From: an uncultured Erythrobacter sp.
GTDB taxonomy: Bacteria; Pseudomonadota; Alphaproteobacteria; Sphingomonadales; Sphingomonadaceae
Assembly: GCA_947502305.1 (NCBI GenBank)
Contig: CANMZA010000002.1
Span: 649,041-713,040 of the forward strand
Direction of reading: 5' to 3'
DNA length: 64,000 nucleotides
Each line of letters opens with the position of its first letter. The stretch's first letter is position 1. The notes under the pieces were generated by a model, which saw only the letters and a program-made list of their open reading frames with translations, was not told the DNA's origin and ran no database searches. Shown in pieces: positions 25,341 through 33,784 of the stretch. The position numbers and the translations under genes were made by a program.

Positions 25341-25778
25341 ATGAGCGATGCAGAACCTCCCGCCGCGCCCCCCGAATCCAGGCCGTCCGGATTCGAGCCA
25401 GCCCAATTCACGCCAGGCTTCCTCGATCATGGCGGGCCGTATTTCTTGAAACCCCGCGCCGCCGCGCCGATGCTGGTCGGCCTGCGCATTTGCCCGCATC
25501 ACATCAACTACCAAGACGCCGCGCATGGCGGGGTGATCTCAACCTTTGCCGATGTTGCGCTGAGCCATGCGGTTTACGATGCGGAGCGGCCCCGGCTGGC
25601 CCCATCAACGATCACCTTGCAGGTGAATTACCTGACCGGCGCGAAGCTGGGCGATTGGTTGGAGGCGCAGGTCCGGGTCGACCGGATCGGCGGGCGCACG
25701 GCCTATACAAGCGGCGAGATTATGCGCGCAGACACCCCGATTGCGACCATGTCCGGCGTGTTCGCGATCAAACGCTAG
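25341..25778 (+). CDS. PaaI-family hotdog thioesterase
   Basis: A 145-residue hotdog-fold protein. NYQDAAHGGVISTFADVALSHA carries the HGG and helix characteristic of PaaI/YbgC-type acyl-CoA thioesterases, and the strand TLQVNYLTGAKLGDWL follows. A GTG directly before ATG 25341 could add one residue. It is divergent from the acyl-CoA ligase and overlaps the convergent NTF2 gene by 4 bp. Release of stalled acyl-CoA intermediates is the likely role. Confidence 0.87.
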   Translation: MSDAEPPAAPPESRPSGFEPAQFTPGFLDHGGPYFLKPRAAAPMLVGLRICPHHINYQDAAHGGVISTFADVALSHAVYDAERPRLAPSTITLQVNYLTGAKLGDWLEAQVRVDRIGGRTAYTSGEIMRADTPIATMSGVFAIKR

Positions 25779-26329
25779 GGCAAATATCTGGCGGCGGCGG
25801 CGGTCGAGGGATCGCGTTCATCGTGATAGCCGCAGGACCCCTCTGGCAGGCCGGACATATCCGCACCCTCCATCTCGCGAAATTCGCGCCAATCATACAG
25901 GCCGGTGCGCTGGGCGATACGCCATTCGCCCGACCTTTTCTCAAACCGGTCCACATAACGCCCGGCGATCACGGCAGAATAAATCTTGCGCTTGTCGGGA
26001 AACACGTCCGGTATCGGATAGCCGGCGGGCACGGTGTGCATCGCCGTCATATATGTTTCGGTGTGGCAGATATCCTCGCCCTCAAACCCAAACATCACCT
26101 GACCCAATTGATGCTGCGTCGCCAGACACGGATCAATGATCGCGCGGGCTTGCCCGACAAATCCGCGCCAATCGCCTGCGACATCGCCAAATTTAAACTG
26201 CGCATCATCATGGAACAAATGCTCCATCATGTCCCAGCGCCGCCGGTCAATCGCATGGGCATAGGCGGTGATCACGTCCTGAATGGCCGCGCGATCTTCT
26301 AGCATCGTCGTCCCCAATGTTTCTGACAT
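25775..26329 (-). CDS. SnoaL/NTF2-like protein
   Basis: A 184-residue NTF2-fold protein: LEDRAAIQDVITAYAHAIDRRRWDMMEHLFHDDAQFKFGD is the typical first helix and strand of SnoaL_4 proteins. A long loop (DVFPDKRKI) and the strand SAVIAGRYVDRFEKRSGEWRI follow. The C-terminal tail (EGSCGYHDERDPST) is conserved-looking in proteins near Rieske and steroid genes. It starts three bases after the MDR gene's stop, so it is the second gene of that pair. Dehydratase or isomerase role inferred from fold. Confidence 0.8.
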   Translation of the reverse strand: MSETLGTTMLEDRAAIQDVITAYAHAIDRRRWDMMEHLFHDDAQFKFGDVAGDWRGFVGQARAIIDPCLATQHQLGQVMFGFEGEDICHTETYMTAMHTVPAGYPIPDVFPDKRKIYSAVIAGRYVDRFEKRSGEWRIAQRTGLYDWREFREMEGADMSGLPEGSCGYHDERDPSTAAAARYLP

Positions 26330-26332
26330 GTC

Positions 26333-27343
26333 CTAAAGCTCCACAATAACCTTGCCGATATTGCCGCCAGTGAACAGTTTTTCATAGGCGGATAGGGTGT
26401 TTTCGAGGCCGCGCGTGACGTCATAGGGCATCGTCAATTGCCCCGCCTCATGCCAACCTTTCAGCCGCGCGGTCAGGCGTTCGCCTTGGTCCATAAAATC
26501 GGGGCTGAAAAACCCCTCGACCCGCAAACGCCGCATCAAAATCTGGTCAAATTCACGCGGAGCGGTGCGGGTGCCCGACCCGTAATCATTCAGCAATCCG
26601 CACACCGCGATCCGGCCATAATGGTTCATGCGGGTCAACACGTCGTCGAGTACCGGCCCGCCGACATTGTCGAAGAAAACATCGAAGCCGCCAGCGCCCC
26701 CTTCACAAGCGACATCAAGCTGCGCGCCAACACCGCCCGCTTTGTAATCCACCGCGCCGTCGAGCCCCAATTCCTCCGTCAGAAACCGGCATTTCTCCGC
26801 GCCGCCTGCTATGCCCCATGTCTCGCATCTGAGCAGTTTCGCAATCTGCACGGCGAGCACCCCGGTTGCGCCAGCGGCGGCGGACACCAGCACGCGCTCC
26901 CCCGCTTTTGCCGCGCCGGTTTGCTCAATCCCCCACAAAGCCGTCCAACCATTCATGCCCAGCGGCCCGAACCATGCGCGTTTATCGGCGACGCTGGGGT
27001 CCAGTATCACCGCGCCGCTCATCACCGCATCCACTTGGCTAAACGCGCCCCAAACGCCGAATGCGCGGACCAGATCGCCTTCTTTAAAACCCTCCGCGCG
27101 GCTGGCGATCACTTCGCCCACGACCAATCCGGTCATGGGCGCGCCAACGGGCAAAGGCGGTTGATACCCGTCCTCGCGGTCCGTCAGCCACAGCCGGGTG
27201 CCCGCATCCATCGACAACATCGCATTGCGCACGCGAATTTCGCCCGGACCGATGTCGGGCATGGCCTCTTCGATCAGCGCCAGGGCGCTTGTAAAATCGG
27301 TGCCGTCGGGGCGGCTATTGATGCGCCAAAATTGGTTGTTCAT
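26333..27343 (-). CDS. MDR family NADP-dependent oxidoreductase (PTGR type)
   Basis: A 336-residue double-bond-reductase-type MDR protein, third of its kind in the window. Features are MLSMDAGTRLWLTDREDGY at the N terminus, VLVSAAAGATGVLAVQIAK and GIAGGAEKCRFL in the NADPH domain, and VFFDNVGGPVLDDVL. The first Gly of the AxxGxxG loop is kept. The start ATG 27343 is chosen because the extra upstream residues lack a ribosome-binding site. It shares a 126-bp divergent promoter region with the NmrA gene. Confidence 0.9.
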   Translation of the reverse strand: MNNQFWRINSRPDGTDFTSALALIEEAMPDIGPGEIRVRNAMLSMDAGTRLWLTDREDGYQPPLPVGAPMTGLVVGEVIASRAEGFKEGDLVRAFGVWGAFSQVDAVMSGAVILDPSVADKRAWFGPLGMNGWTALWGIEQTGAAKAGERVLVSAAAGATGVLAVQIAKLLRCETWGIAGGAEKCRFLTEELGLDGAVDYKAGGVGAQLDVACEGGAGGFDVFFDNVGGPVLDDVLTRMNHYGRIAVCGLLNDYGSGTRTAPREFDQILMRRLRVEGFFSPDFMDQGERLTARLKGWHEAGQLTMPYDVTRGLENTLSAYEKLFTGGNIGKVIVEL

Positions 27344-27469
27344 GGCGATCTTCTCAGGCTCCGCTGCGCCCACGGCAAGGTGCGCTTTTGTTAGGTCGCT
27401 ATCACTTTGGCGCGGTGCGGATGGGGCCGTGCCTAACTAATCTGCGGCCAACCTTGAGGGAGAGAGAAC

Positions 27470-28417
27470 ATGGCACTCATCACAGTAATCGGCGCAAGCG
27501 GGCGTCAGGGCATGGCGCAAGTCACACAGGCACTCAAAGCGGGTTACGATGTGCGCGCAATCTCTCGGCAAGAAGACCCCTTTGGCGGCGCGAAGATTGA
27601 CGGCATTGAAAATGTCGAAGTGCGCGGCATGGACCTGTATGATCCGGCCAGCTTTAAACCCGCGCTCGAAGGGTCCGATTACGTTTTCTACACGCACCCT
27701 TTGCAAGCCCGCGCAGACCGCGCGGTTTTGATCGGTGATTTGGGCAAAGCGGCGGCCGAATTGGATGTGAAGCGGCTGGTGTGGAACACGTCAAGCTGGA
27801 TCCCGGATCGTCCCGGCGACCCGTTCACCTATGGTGAAAACACCAAGGGTATCAACGCATTATGGCGTTCCGGTTGCCCCGGCACCGTATTTGGCAGCGT
27901 GCTGTTTATGGACAATCTGCTGACCAATTGGGCGCGGCCCTTTATCGTGGATGAGGGGCGCTATGTCTATCCGCATAACCCTCAGTTGGAGGCGAATTGG
28001 ATCAGTCTGGACGATGTCGCCAAATTCATGCTCGCCAGTCTGGAACGGCCCGATATGGAAGGCGCATGGCTGAATATTGGCGGGCCAGAGCGATTGGTCG
28101 GGAAACAGGTGACCGGTTATCTGAGCGCGGCGCTCGATAAAGACATCAAATATGATCCGTGTTCGCCAGAGGAATTTGGCCGCTATCTGGTCGAAGCCGC
28201 TGGCGACACAATGCCCGCCGAAATGCGCGAGGAATTCGCGAAAGGCATTCAGGCATTTTACGAATATAACAACGAAGCGCCGACCCGCCCGTTCGAGGTC
28301 GATATGGACCATGTTTACGAACGTTTCCCAGAGCTGGAAGGGAAGCTGGAAAACCTCGGCGATTGGACCAAGAGGCAGGAATGGGGCGAGAGCAATTTCC
28401 GCCCGGCCTTTGGGTAA
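27470..28417 (+). CDS. NmrA-family NAD(P)-binding protein
   Basis: A 315-residue atypical SDR. The N terminus ITVIGASGRQGMAQVTQAL is the GxxGxxG nucleotide site, and ISRQEDPFGGAKIDGIENVEVRGMDLYD follows the NmrA pattern. There is no classical YxxxK, so it may be a redox sensor or an isoflavone-reductase-like enzyme. GAGAGAGAAC precedes the ATG. The next gene, a classical SDR, starts 10 bp after its stop, so the two form an operon divergent from the MDR gene. Confidence 0.85.
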   Translation: MALITVIGASGRQGMAQVTQALKAGYDVRAISRQEDPFGGAKIDGIENVEVRGMDLYDPASFKPALEGSDYVFYTHPLQARADRAVLIGDLGKAAAELDVKRLVWNTSSWIPDRPGDPFTYGENTKGINALWRSGCPGTVFGSVLFMDNLLTNWARPFIVDEGRYVYPHNPQLEANWISLDDVAKFMLASLERPDMEGAWLNIGGPERLVGKQVTGYLSAALDKDIKYDPCSPEEFGRYLVEAAGDTMPAEMREEFAKGIQAFYEYNNEAPTRPFEVDMDHVYERFPELEGKLENLGDWTKRQEWGESNFRPAFG

Positions 28418-28427
28418 GGGCGGCGTA

Positions 28428-29198
28428 ATGTCCCGGCGGGTTGAAGGAAAAGTCGCTCTGGTAACCGGCGGGGCATCGCGCCCCGGATTGGGCGCCGCGA
28501 TTGCGCAAAGGTTGGCGGAGGAAGGCGCGCGCGTCATCCTCAGCGATGTGGATGCGCCGGGGGCAGAGGCGACGGCGGCGATGATCCGGGCGAAGAATCT
28601 GGATGCGATTGCGGTCAAACATGACGTGTCGTCGCAATCAGATTGGGACGCTGTGATCGGCAATATTGTGGCGGATTATGGGCGGCTCGAAATTCTCGTC
28701 AACAATGCCGGAATTCTCGCCGTGGCCGATATTGATTCAGACAGCGCGCTGGACGGATTGCGGCGGCAATATGCGGTCAATATTGAAGGGGTGTTTATGG
28801 GCACGCAATCGGCCGTTCGCGCAATGCGTGCGGGCGGCGTGCGGGGCTCTATCATCAACCTATCATCGGTCGCAGGTTTGGTCGGTTTTCGCGGCAGCGC
28901 ATCCTACGCCGCGACAAAGGGCGCGGTCAAAATGATGACCAAATCGGTCGCGCTGGAAACGGCGGCGGAGAATATCCGCGTCAACAGCGTCCATCCCGGC
29001 ATCATTCGCACAAACATGGCCAAGGAAGGCCTCGCCGATAACGCCGAAAATTACGCCGCGATCGAAGCCGTCATTCCGGCAGGCCGTTTGGGCGAGCCGG
29101 TGGATATTGCCAATTGCGTGTTGTTCCTCGCCTCTGACGAGGCCGCTTATGTCACGGGCGCGGAATTTGTGGTCGATGGCGGATACACCGCGCAATAA
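28428..29198 (+). CDS. SDR family oxidoreductase
   Basis: A 256-residue classical SDR with NNAG (92-95), Ser146/147, Tyr160 and Lys164 (YAATK), and VDGGYTAQ at the C terminus. The dinucleotide turn reads TGGASRPGLG, two residues longer than the usual TGxxxGxG. Asp40 at the end of the second strand suggests NAD. The start ATG 28428 lies just after the NmrA stop; a longer in-frame extension overlaps that gene and is spurious. Similar to 3-alpha/20-beta-hydroxysteroid dehydrogenases in general layout, but substrate unknown. Confidence 0.88.
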   Translation: MSRRVEGKVALVTGGASRPGLGAAIAQRLAEEGARVILSDVDAPGAEATAAMIRAKNLDAIAVKHDVSSQSDWDAVIGNIVADYGRLEILVNNAGILAVADIDSDSALDGLRRQYAVNIEGVFMGTQSAVRAMRAGGVRGSIINLSSVAGLVGFRGSASYAATKGAVKMMTKSVALETAAENIRVNSVHPGIIRTNMAKEGLADNAENYAAIEAVIPAGRLGEPVDIANCVLFLASDEAAYVTGAEFVVDGGYTAQ

Positions 29199-29250
29199 GG
29201 GCGCTCTTGCCGCTTCGTCAGAAAATCAGTAGCGTGGCCGAACAATAGAT

Positions 29251-29273
29251 TGAATTCATATCCCTAGAATTCA
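29251..29273. promoter_or_regulatory. TGAATTC-N9-GAATTCA inverted repeat
   Basis: Perfect 7-bp arms (29251-29257 and 29267-29273) located 20 bp before the start codon of the secreted-protein gene and overlapping its expected leader. Possible operator or mRNA stem close to the ribosome-binding site. Confidence 0.35.
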
Positions 29274-29293
29274 GAGCCTTAAGGAGAAATACT

Positions 29294-29680
29294 ATGCTTC
29301 TTTCCCTCTATGCCTTGACCCTCGCTTCTGCTGCGACGCCGTTTGTTTCCAATTTGGAAGAGGTTTCGGGAAGAGCGGTTTCTGATTCTTGGGAACGCTG
29401 GACTTTCGACGTGACCAACACCGAAAGCGCGGCTCGTAATCTTCGCATTTGCCCCAGCGATGTGGTCATGACTTTGGATGACCCTGCCAATTCTCAAAAC
29501 GCCGCCTTCGCGGTCGCTTTGGGTCAAAACAGTTGGTCCCACAATTGTGTAGAGACTGTGGTTGAGGCCGGAGAATCGACGAGCCTCAAAGTCTATATTC
29601 GGCGTTTCGGCATGGCGGGCGTGTCACGCACGGTCACGGTTGAGACGGCAGATGGCGGATATATCGCTCCGCTTTCCTGA
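29294..29680 (+). CDS. small exported protein of unknown function
   Basis: A 128-residue protein with a short hydrophobic N terminus (MLLSLYALTLASAATPF) that looks like a signal peptide cut after ASA. The mature part is beta-rich, has two cysteines (in RICPSDV and HNCVET) that may form a disulfide, and ends in a strand-like GVSRTVTVETADGGYIAPLS. AAGGAGAAA gives a strong ribosome-binding site. Base composition is somewhat more A+T-rich than neighbours. No family recognised; periplasmic localisation inferred. Confidence 0.7.
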   Translation: MLLSLYALTLASAATPFVSNLEEVSGRAVSDSWERWTFDVTNTESAARNLRICPSDVVMTLDDPANSQNAAFAVALGQNSWSHNCVETVVEAGESTSLKVYIRRFGMAGVSRTVTVETADGGYIAPLS

Positions 29681-29681
29681 C

Positions 29682-30911
29682 TTATTCCGCCGCTTCGCGT
29701 TGTTCTGCGGCAAATATCTCTAGCAATTCGTCATCGCTGGCATTCGCAAGTTTGGCCGCCCATTGGTGGAAAACCTGCCCGCCGCGCTCATTCTTGCCGA
29801 ACAACACCTCTTTCATCATGCCCGATTGCAGCGCCTCGTGCTGGCGTTTTCCGGTCGCGTAATCTTCATCGCGCACGACGATTTCTAGGAAATCAAACTG
29901 TTCATGCGCGGATTTGATGTCGGCGTCCGTCTCTGGCTGATTTTCCATGACGTAATATTGGGTGGTGTAGCTGTCGCCGACGCTGTCGCCGGGGAAGAGT
30001 TGAGAGATCAGCGCCCCGCGCTGCCCTCCGCCATAAAAGCTGGCGATGGAGATATGCGGGAAGATCGTCCACACGCCTTGCGTAAGTGCATCGGCGGGCA
30101 ATTCGTCATCGTTCATCACAGACAGATCGAGCATTTCGTCGCTGCCGGTTTTTTGCGCGAATTTTGACGGGCTGGAAAGGCGTTGGTGGGGGCCCCAGAA
30201 AAAGTAGTTCGCACGGTTGAAGAAATCCGCGCCGAACGTGTCTTTATGCAGGACCGGCAAGTGGTAAAAATCGAGATAGCCGTCATAGGCCGTCTTCCAA
30301 TTCGGGCCCGATAAGGTCCGTTTTGCAAACAGCGTCCAGCCGTCAAAGCCAAACGCCTCCAGCAAAGCATCATAACCGCACAGATAATCCGCAATCGGCA
30401 ATTTCGATTCCAGATCAAGCGTCGCCCAGATCAGGCCGGCGCTTTCATGGCAGGGGAATTGTTTGAGGCACAAAGCGGCCTTGTCGACCGCGCCGAAATC
30501 CTTGGCAGAGGCAATGCCGACCAAACCGCCATCATTCTTGAACGTCCAGCCGTGATAACCGCAGGTGAAGCGTGAGGCATTGCCGGTTGTACCCTGCTCG
30601 ACCACCGGGTTGCCGCGGTGGCTGCACATATTCAGGAATGCGCCGACCGTCCCATCGCGTTGCCGCGTCAGCAGCAGGGGCACGCCGCAAATGTCCATCG
30701 CCTTATAATCGCCCGGCTCTGGCAATTCGCATGATGGCGCCACCATGAGCGGCAGGCGGCGGAAGATATTGCGCTTCTCAGCCTCAAACATTGCCGGGTC
30801 GGTGTAGGAGCTGGCGGGGATTCGCACGACTTCATCGGCATATTCCATCGTATCCGCCGCGCCGTGTTCGATCAGGCTGCGGGTCATGGAAATAAGCTCT
30901 TCGCGGGGCAT
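29682..30911 (-). CDS. Rieske non-heme iron oxygenase, alpha subunit
   Basis: A 409-residue ring-hydroxylating or Rieske monooxygenase. The 2Fe-2S ligands are Cys96, His98, Cys117 and His120 (CSHRG...CGYHGW). The mononuclear iron site is Asp214 (bridging), His217 and His222 in YLDFYHLPVLH, with an acidic third ligand expected near the C terminus. The start ATG 30911 has GAGG eight bases upstream; a longer frame runs into the TonB gene and is not supported. No beta subunit, ferredoxin or reductase is encoded nearby. It lies downstream of the TonB receptor. Confidence 0.92.
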   Translation of the reverse strand: MPREELISMTRSLIEHGAADTMEYADEVVRIPASSYTDPAMFEAEKRNIFRRLPLMVAPSCELPEPGDYKAMDICGVPLLLTRQRDGTVGAFLNMCSHRGNPVVEQGTTGNASRFTCGYHGWTFKNDGGLVGIASAKDFGAVDKAALCLKQFPCHESAGLIWATLDLESKLPIADYLCGYDALLEAFGFDGWTLFAKRTLSGPNWKTAYDGYLDFYHLPVLHKDTFGADFFNRANYFFWGPHQRLSSPSKFAQKTGSDEMLDLSVMNDDELPADALTQGVWTIFPHISIASFYGGGQRGALISQLFPGDSVGDSYTTQYYVMENQPETDADIKSAHEQFDFLEIVVRDEDYATGKRQHEALQSGMMKEVLFGKNERGGQVFHQWAAKLANASDDELLEIFAAEQREAAE

Positions 30912-31061
30912 GTGATGATCCTCGGTTGTGTGTGCCGGCAAGATGCGGCGGAGCGCGGCGAGAGGCAATGCGTGTTTTTGGGAGGGAGGGGGGAAGTAGG
31001 AGCGCGTGAGGTTCAGAACACAGCTCGCGAACCCAGCGCCCTCCTCAACCCCAAACGCAAA

Positions 31062-31085
31062 CGGGCGAACCTTTCGGCCCGCCCG
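31062..31085 (-). terminator. probable intrinsic terminator after TonB receptor gene
   Basis: Read on the minus strand: CGGGCG, a 12-base loop region, CGCCCG, then TTTGCGTTT. It sits 29 bp past the TonB-receptor stop (31114) and before the Rieske gene start. It suggests separate transcription of the two genes. Confidence 0.45.
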
Positions 31086-31113
31086 CTGCTCTTGGTCCAA
31101 AAAGTTGCGCCTC

Positions 31114-33537
31114 TTAGAACCGGAAGCTGGTTTCCACGAAGATCTGACGCCCGCGGTTTTGGGTGACAACAAAGTCATCGCCGCCTGCCGGTAGGAACGG
31201 ACGCCCGCCGGTTGTGTTGGCCCAGATTTCGTCCGTGATGTTGGTGCCGACCAGTGCGATTTTCCACTTGCCGTCCGCATCGCCAACCGAAATGCGCGCA
31301 TCCAAAGCGACATAGCTGTCCTGAACAAAGTCGGTCAGCGTGTCTTCGTTGGTGAAGTAATCATCCGAATAAATCACATTGCCGCCGAGGCCAACTTCCA
31401 GACTATCGCCAAGTGGGATCATCCAATCAAATGCGAGATTGCCTGACCATTTCGGTGCGCGCGCCGCGCCCCGGCCATCAAGGTCATCGCCGCTTTGGGT
31501 GACGAATGTGTCGCTGAATTCAGCATCGAGATAAGACAGATTGCCCGAAATGCTGAGACCTTCAACAGGCGTTCTCCACCCCAGTTCCAGATCGAGACCC
31601 TGCGTGGTCAGCTCACCAGCGTTCAAGGTTGAGAACTGGATCGCAACCGCGTCGAAGTTTTGCACCTGAAGATTGTCAAACACATAGTAATATGCGGTTG
31701 CGTTCAGAGTAATCGTGCGATCAGAGAATTGCGTTTTGATGCCAATTTCGCCGCCCTCACTCGTTTCCGAATCGTAGACCAGAGCGCCAAAATCGTTATT
31801 GGCCGCCGCCACCGCGAGGCTGTTGGTGGGCAGTGCGGAATTGTCGATACCGCCCGATTTGAAGCCGGTCTTATAAGAGGCGAAGATATTGATATCGTCA
31901 GTCGCCTGATAGCGCAGGGTCACTTCTGGCGAGAAATTGTCATCGCTGAACTTGATCGGCCCGGTGAAGAAACCGGAGTTCAAAAACGCACCGCCTGCAA
32001 GGAATGCATGGACGTAGGGGATGCTGATCGTGTTCGCTTTGTCTTCGTCAGTATAGCGGACACCGCCCGACAGTTCGAGTTGATCGGTGATGTTGAAAAT
32101 CACACTACCAAAGACCGAATAAGCGTCGGTGGTTGTTTCGTGACGGCGATCATAATCGGTGGTGAAGCCGGTGACCGGATCGGGCGCGAGGAGCGAAATA
32201 TTCGCCGCCTGTTCCGCCGTATCAAACACGAAATCGCGCGTTTCGTAGAAGGCGCCGAACATGAAGTTGAACGGACCATCAAGGTCAGATGTCAGGCGGA
32301 TTTCCTGTGTGAATTGTTGCAATTGGTTGTTCGGGTCGGAACACCCAACACCCGCCGAGGAGCCATCTGCGAAAATACCGCCGTAGGAATAGCAGTCAAA
32401 ATCGGTCGCATCGAGATCGAGGTAGCCGGTGACCGAGTTCAGCGTCAGATGGTCGCTGATATCGAGGTTCCATTTGAGCCGTGCGAAAAACAGATCGGTT
32501 TCGCCAAACGGCACACCGCCGCGGCCCGCAGCGAGCGAAGGCGTTGGAATGGACGCGCCCAATGCGGCTGCTGAATCGGGCAGGAATTGCAAACCGTCGG
32601 TCGAATTGCAGTCATAACCCGGATCAATGATGATCCCGCCGCCAAGCAACACGATCGAATCCGCCACGCCATTCGCGCCGCAATTGATATCGCCGTGGCC
32701 GATCGCGCCGTCATTTTCATTGCGAACATATTGCACTTTAAGGTTCGCATCGAACCGGTCGCTTGGATCGTAAGCCAAAGTTACGCGGCCAACGAAGTTT
32801 GAGCTGGAGCGCGAATCGCCGTGAACAGAGGGCGTGCCCGGTTGCAGATCAACGAAATCTTCGATGTCGTTATATTGCGCGGCAATGCGGATGCCGAGCG
32901 TGTCCGAAATCGGCCCAGAGATGAAGCCGCCGACTGTGTAGCCTTGCTCTTCAAATTCATATTGCGCATCGCCGCCGACTTCCCAAGTCGGGGTTGGGTC
33001 TGCGGATTTGATCGAGAATACACCGGCCGATGCCGATTTACCGAAGAACAAAGATTGCGGACCTTTCAGCACGTCAATCTGAGCGGTGTCGAAGAAACCG
33101 GCCTGAACCAGGCGCATGGTCGACACTTGCACCCCGTCAAAATCAAACGCGACGGCGGAATCGAAAGAGGATGAAATGTTGGACGAACCAACACCGCGTA
33201 AGCTGAGCTGACCGCCGGAGCCGGAGCCGCCGACTTGCACATTCAGCGTGGGAACGCGGCTGACTACATCGGCGACTTGATCAACGCCGTACCGGTCGAG
33301 CACTTCGCCGCCGATCACGGTGACGGTCACGGGGACTTCTTGCAAAGTTTCGTTTTGGCGGCGGGCCTGAACCACGATCACTCGGTCGCCAAATTCGCTA
33401 TCCTCAGCGGCTTCGTCCTCGCTATCCTGAGCGAGCGCGGCCTGCGGCATCGCAGCAAAGGCGGCGACGGCGGCGCCGCTCATCAATGCTCTGCGCATTG
33501 CGGATTTGGTGGCAATTCGGGTGTTACGTTTGGTCAT
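31114..33537 (-). CDS. TonB-dependent outer-membrane receptor
   Basis: An 807-residue receptor. A signal peptide (MRRALMSGAAVAAFAAMP...ALA) is followed by the plug domain (VIVVQARRQNETLQEVPVTV, then LRGVGSSNISSSFDSAVAF) and a long beta-barrel with many aromatic-ended strands, ending in the canonical ETSFRF. Such receptors import scarce or poorly permeant ligands with TonB energy. In sphingomonads they are often linked to hydrophobic catabolic substrates. GGGAGAG precedes ATG 33537. It is flanked by two Rieske oxygenases, so it probably takes up the substrate or an early product of the pathway. Confidence 0.94.
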   Translation of the reverse strand: MTKRNTRIATKSAMRRALMSGAAVAAFAAMPQAALAQDSEDEAAEDSEFGDRVIVVQARRQNETLQEVPVTVTVIGGEVLDRYGVDQVADVVSRVPTLNVQVGGSGSGGQLSLRGVGSSNISSSFDSAVAFDFDGVQVSTMRLVQAGFFDTAQIDVLKGPQSLFFGKSASAGVFSIKSADPTPTWEVGGDAQYEFEEQGYTVGGFISGPISDTLGIRIAAQYNDIEDFVDLQPGTPSVHGDSRSSSNFVGRVTLAYDPSDRFDANLKVQYVRNENDGAIGHGDINCGANGVADSIVLLGGGIIIDPGYDCNSTDGLQFLPDSAAALGASIPTPSLAAGRGGVPFGETDLFFARLKWNLDISDHLTLNSVTGYLDLDATDFDCYSYGGIFADGSSAGVGCSDPNNQLQQFTQEIRLTSDLDGPFNFMFGAFYETRDFVFDTAEQAANISLLAPDPVTGFTTDYDRRHETTTDAYSVFGSVIFNITDQLELSGGVRYTDEDKANTISIPYVHAFLAGGAFLNSGFFTGPIKFSDDNFSPEVTLRYQATDDINIFASYKTGFKSGGIDNSALPTNSLAVAAANNDFGALVYDSETSEGGEIGIKTQFSDRTITLNATAYYYVFDNLQVQNFDAVAIQFSTLNAGELTTQGLDLELGWRTPVEGLSISGNLSYLDAEFSDTFVTQSGDDLDGRGAARAPKWSGNLAFDWMIPLGDSLEVGLGGNVIYSDDYFTNEDTLTDFVQDSYVALDARISVGDADGKWKIALVGTNITDEIWANTTGGRPFLPAGGDDFVVTQNRGRQIFVETSFRF

Positions 33538-33744
33538 TTTGCTCTCTCCCTTTAGGGCGCGGAGGCCTGTGCCCCTTGCCCTGTTCCCCAAACCTCTCTC
33601 AAGGTCCCTGCGGCGTCCTTGATGACAACCGTCAGTATGACCCGGAGTGTATGGAGGAGGGTATCGCCGCTCATCTAGCAAAAGCGCTAGGCAGAGCTGT
33701 AAAGTGCGTCCATTTGGCCACAATATTGCGCCAATCCCTGATTC

Positions 33745-33765
33745 CGTAACGTCATCTTACGTAAG
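33745..33765. promoter_or_regulatory. palindromic sites upstream of the TonB receptor gene
   Basis: CGTAA (33745-33749) and TTACG (33757-33761) are inverted with 7 bp between. Overlapping them is the perfect 10-bp palindrome CTTACGTAAG (33756-33765). They lie in the 247-bp gap between the second Rieske gene stop and the TonB receptor start, where its promoter must be. CCGTAA recurs in the next divergent gap (35151-35168). Confidence 0.4.
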
Positions 33766-33784
33766 CGGAAACCAGACGAAGGCC

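Noticed and set aside
27390..27437. GTTAGG / CCTAAC inverted pair in the MDR-NmrA gap
   Set aside because: Only 6 bp with 36 bp between; expected by chance at this length.
31660..32574. 304-codon open frame opposite the TonB receptor
   Set aside because: Antisense shadow; receptor barrel and plug motifs are unbroken on the minus strand.
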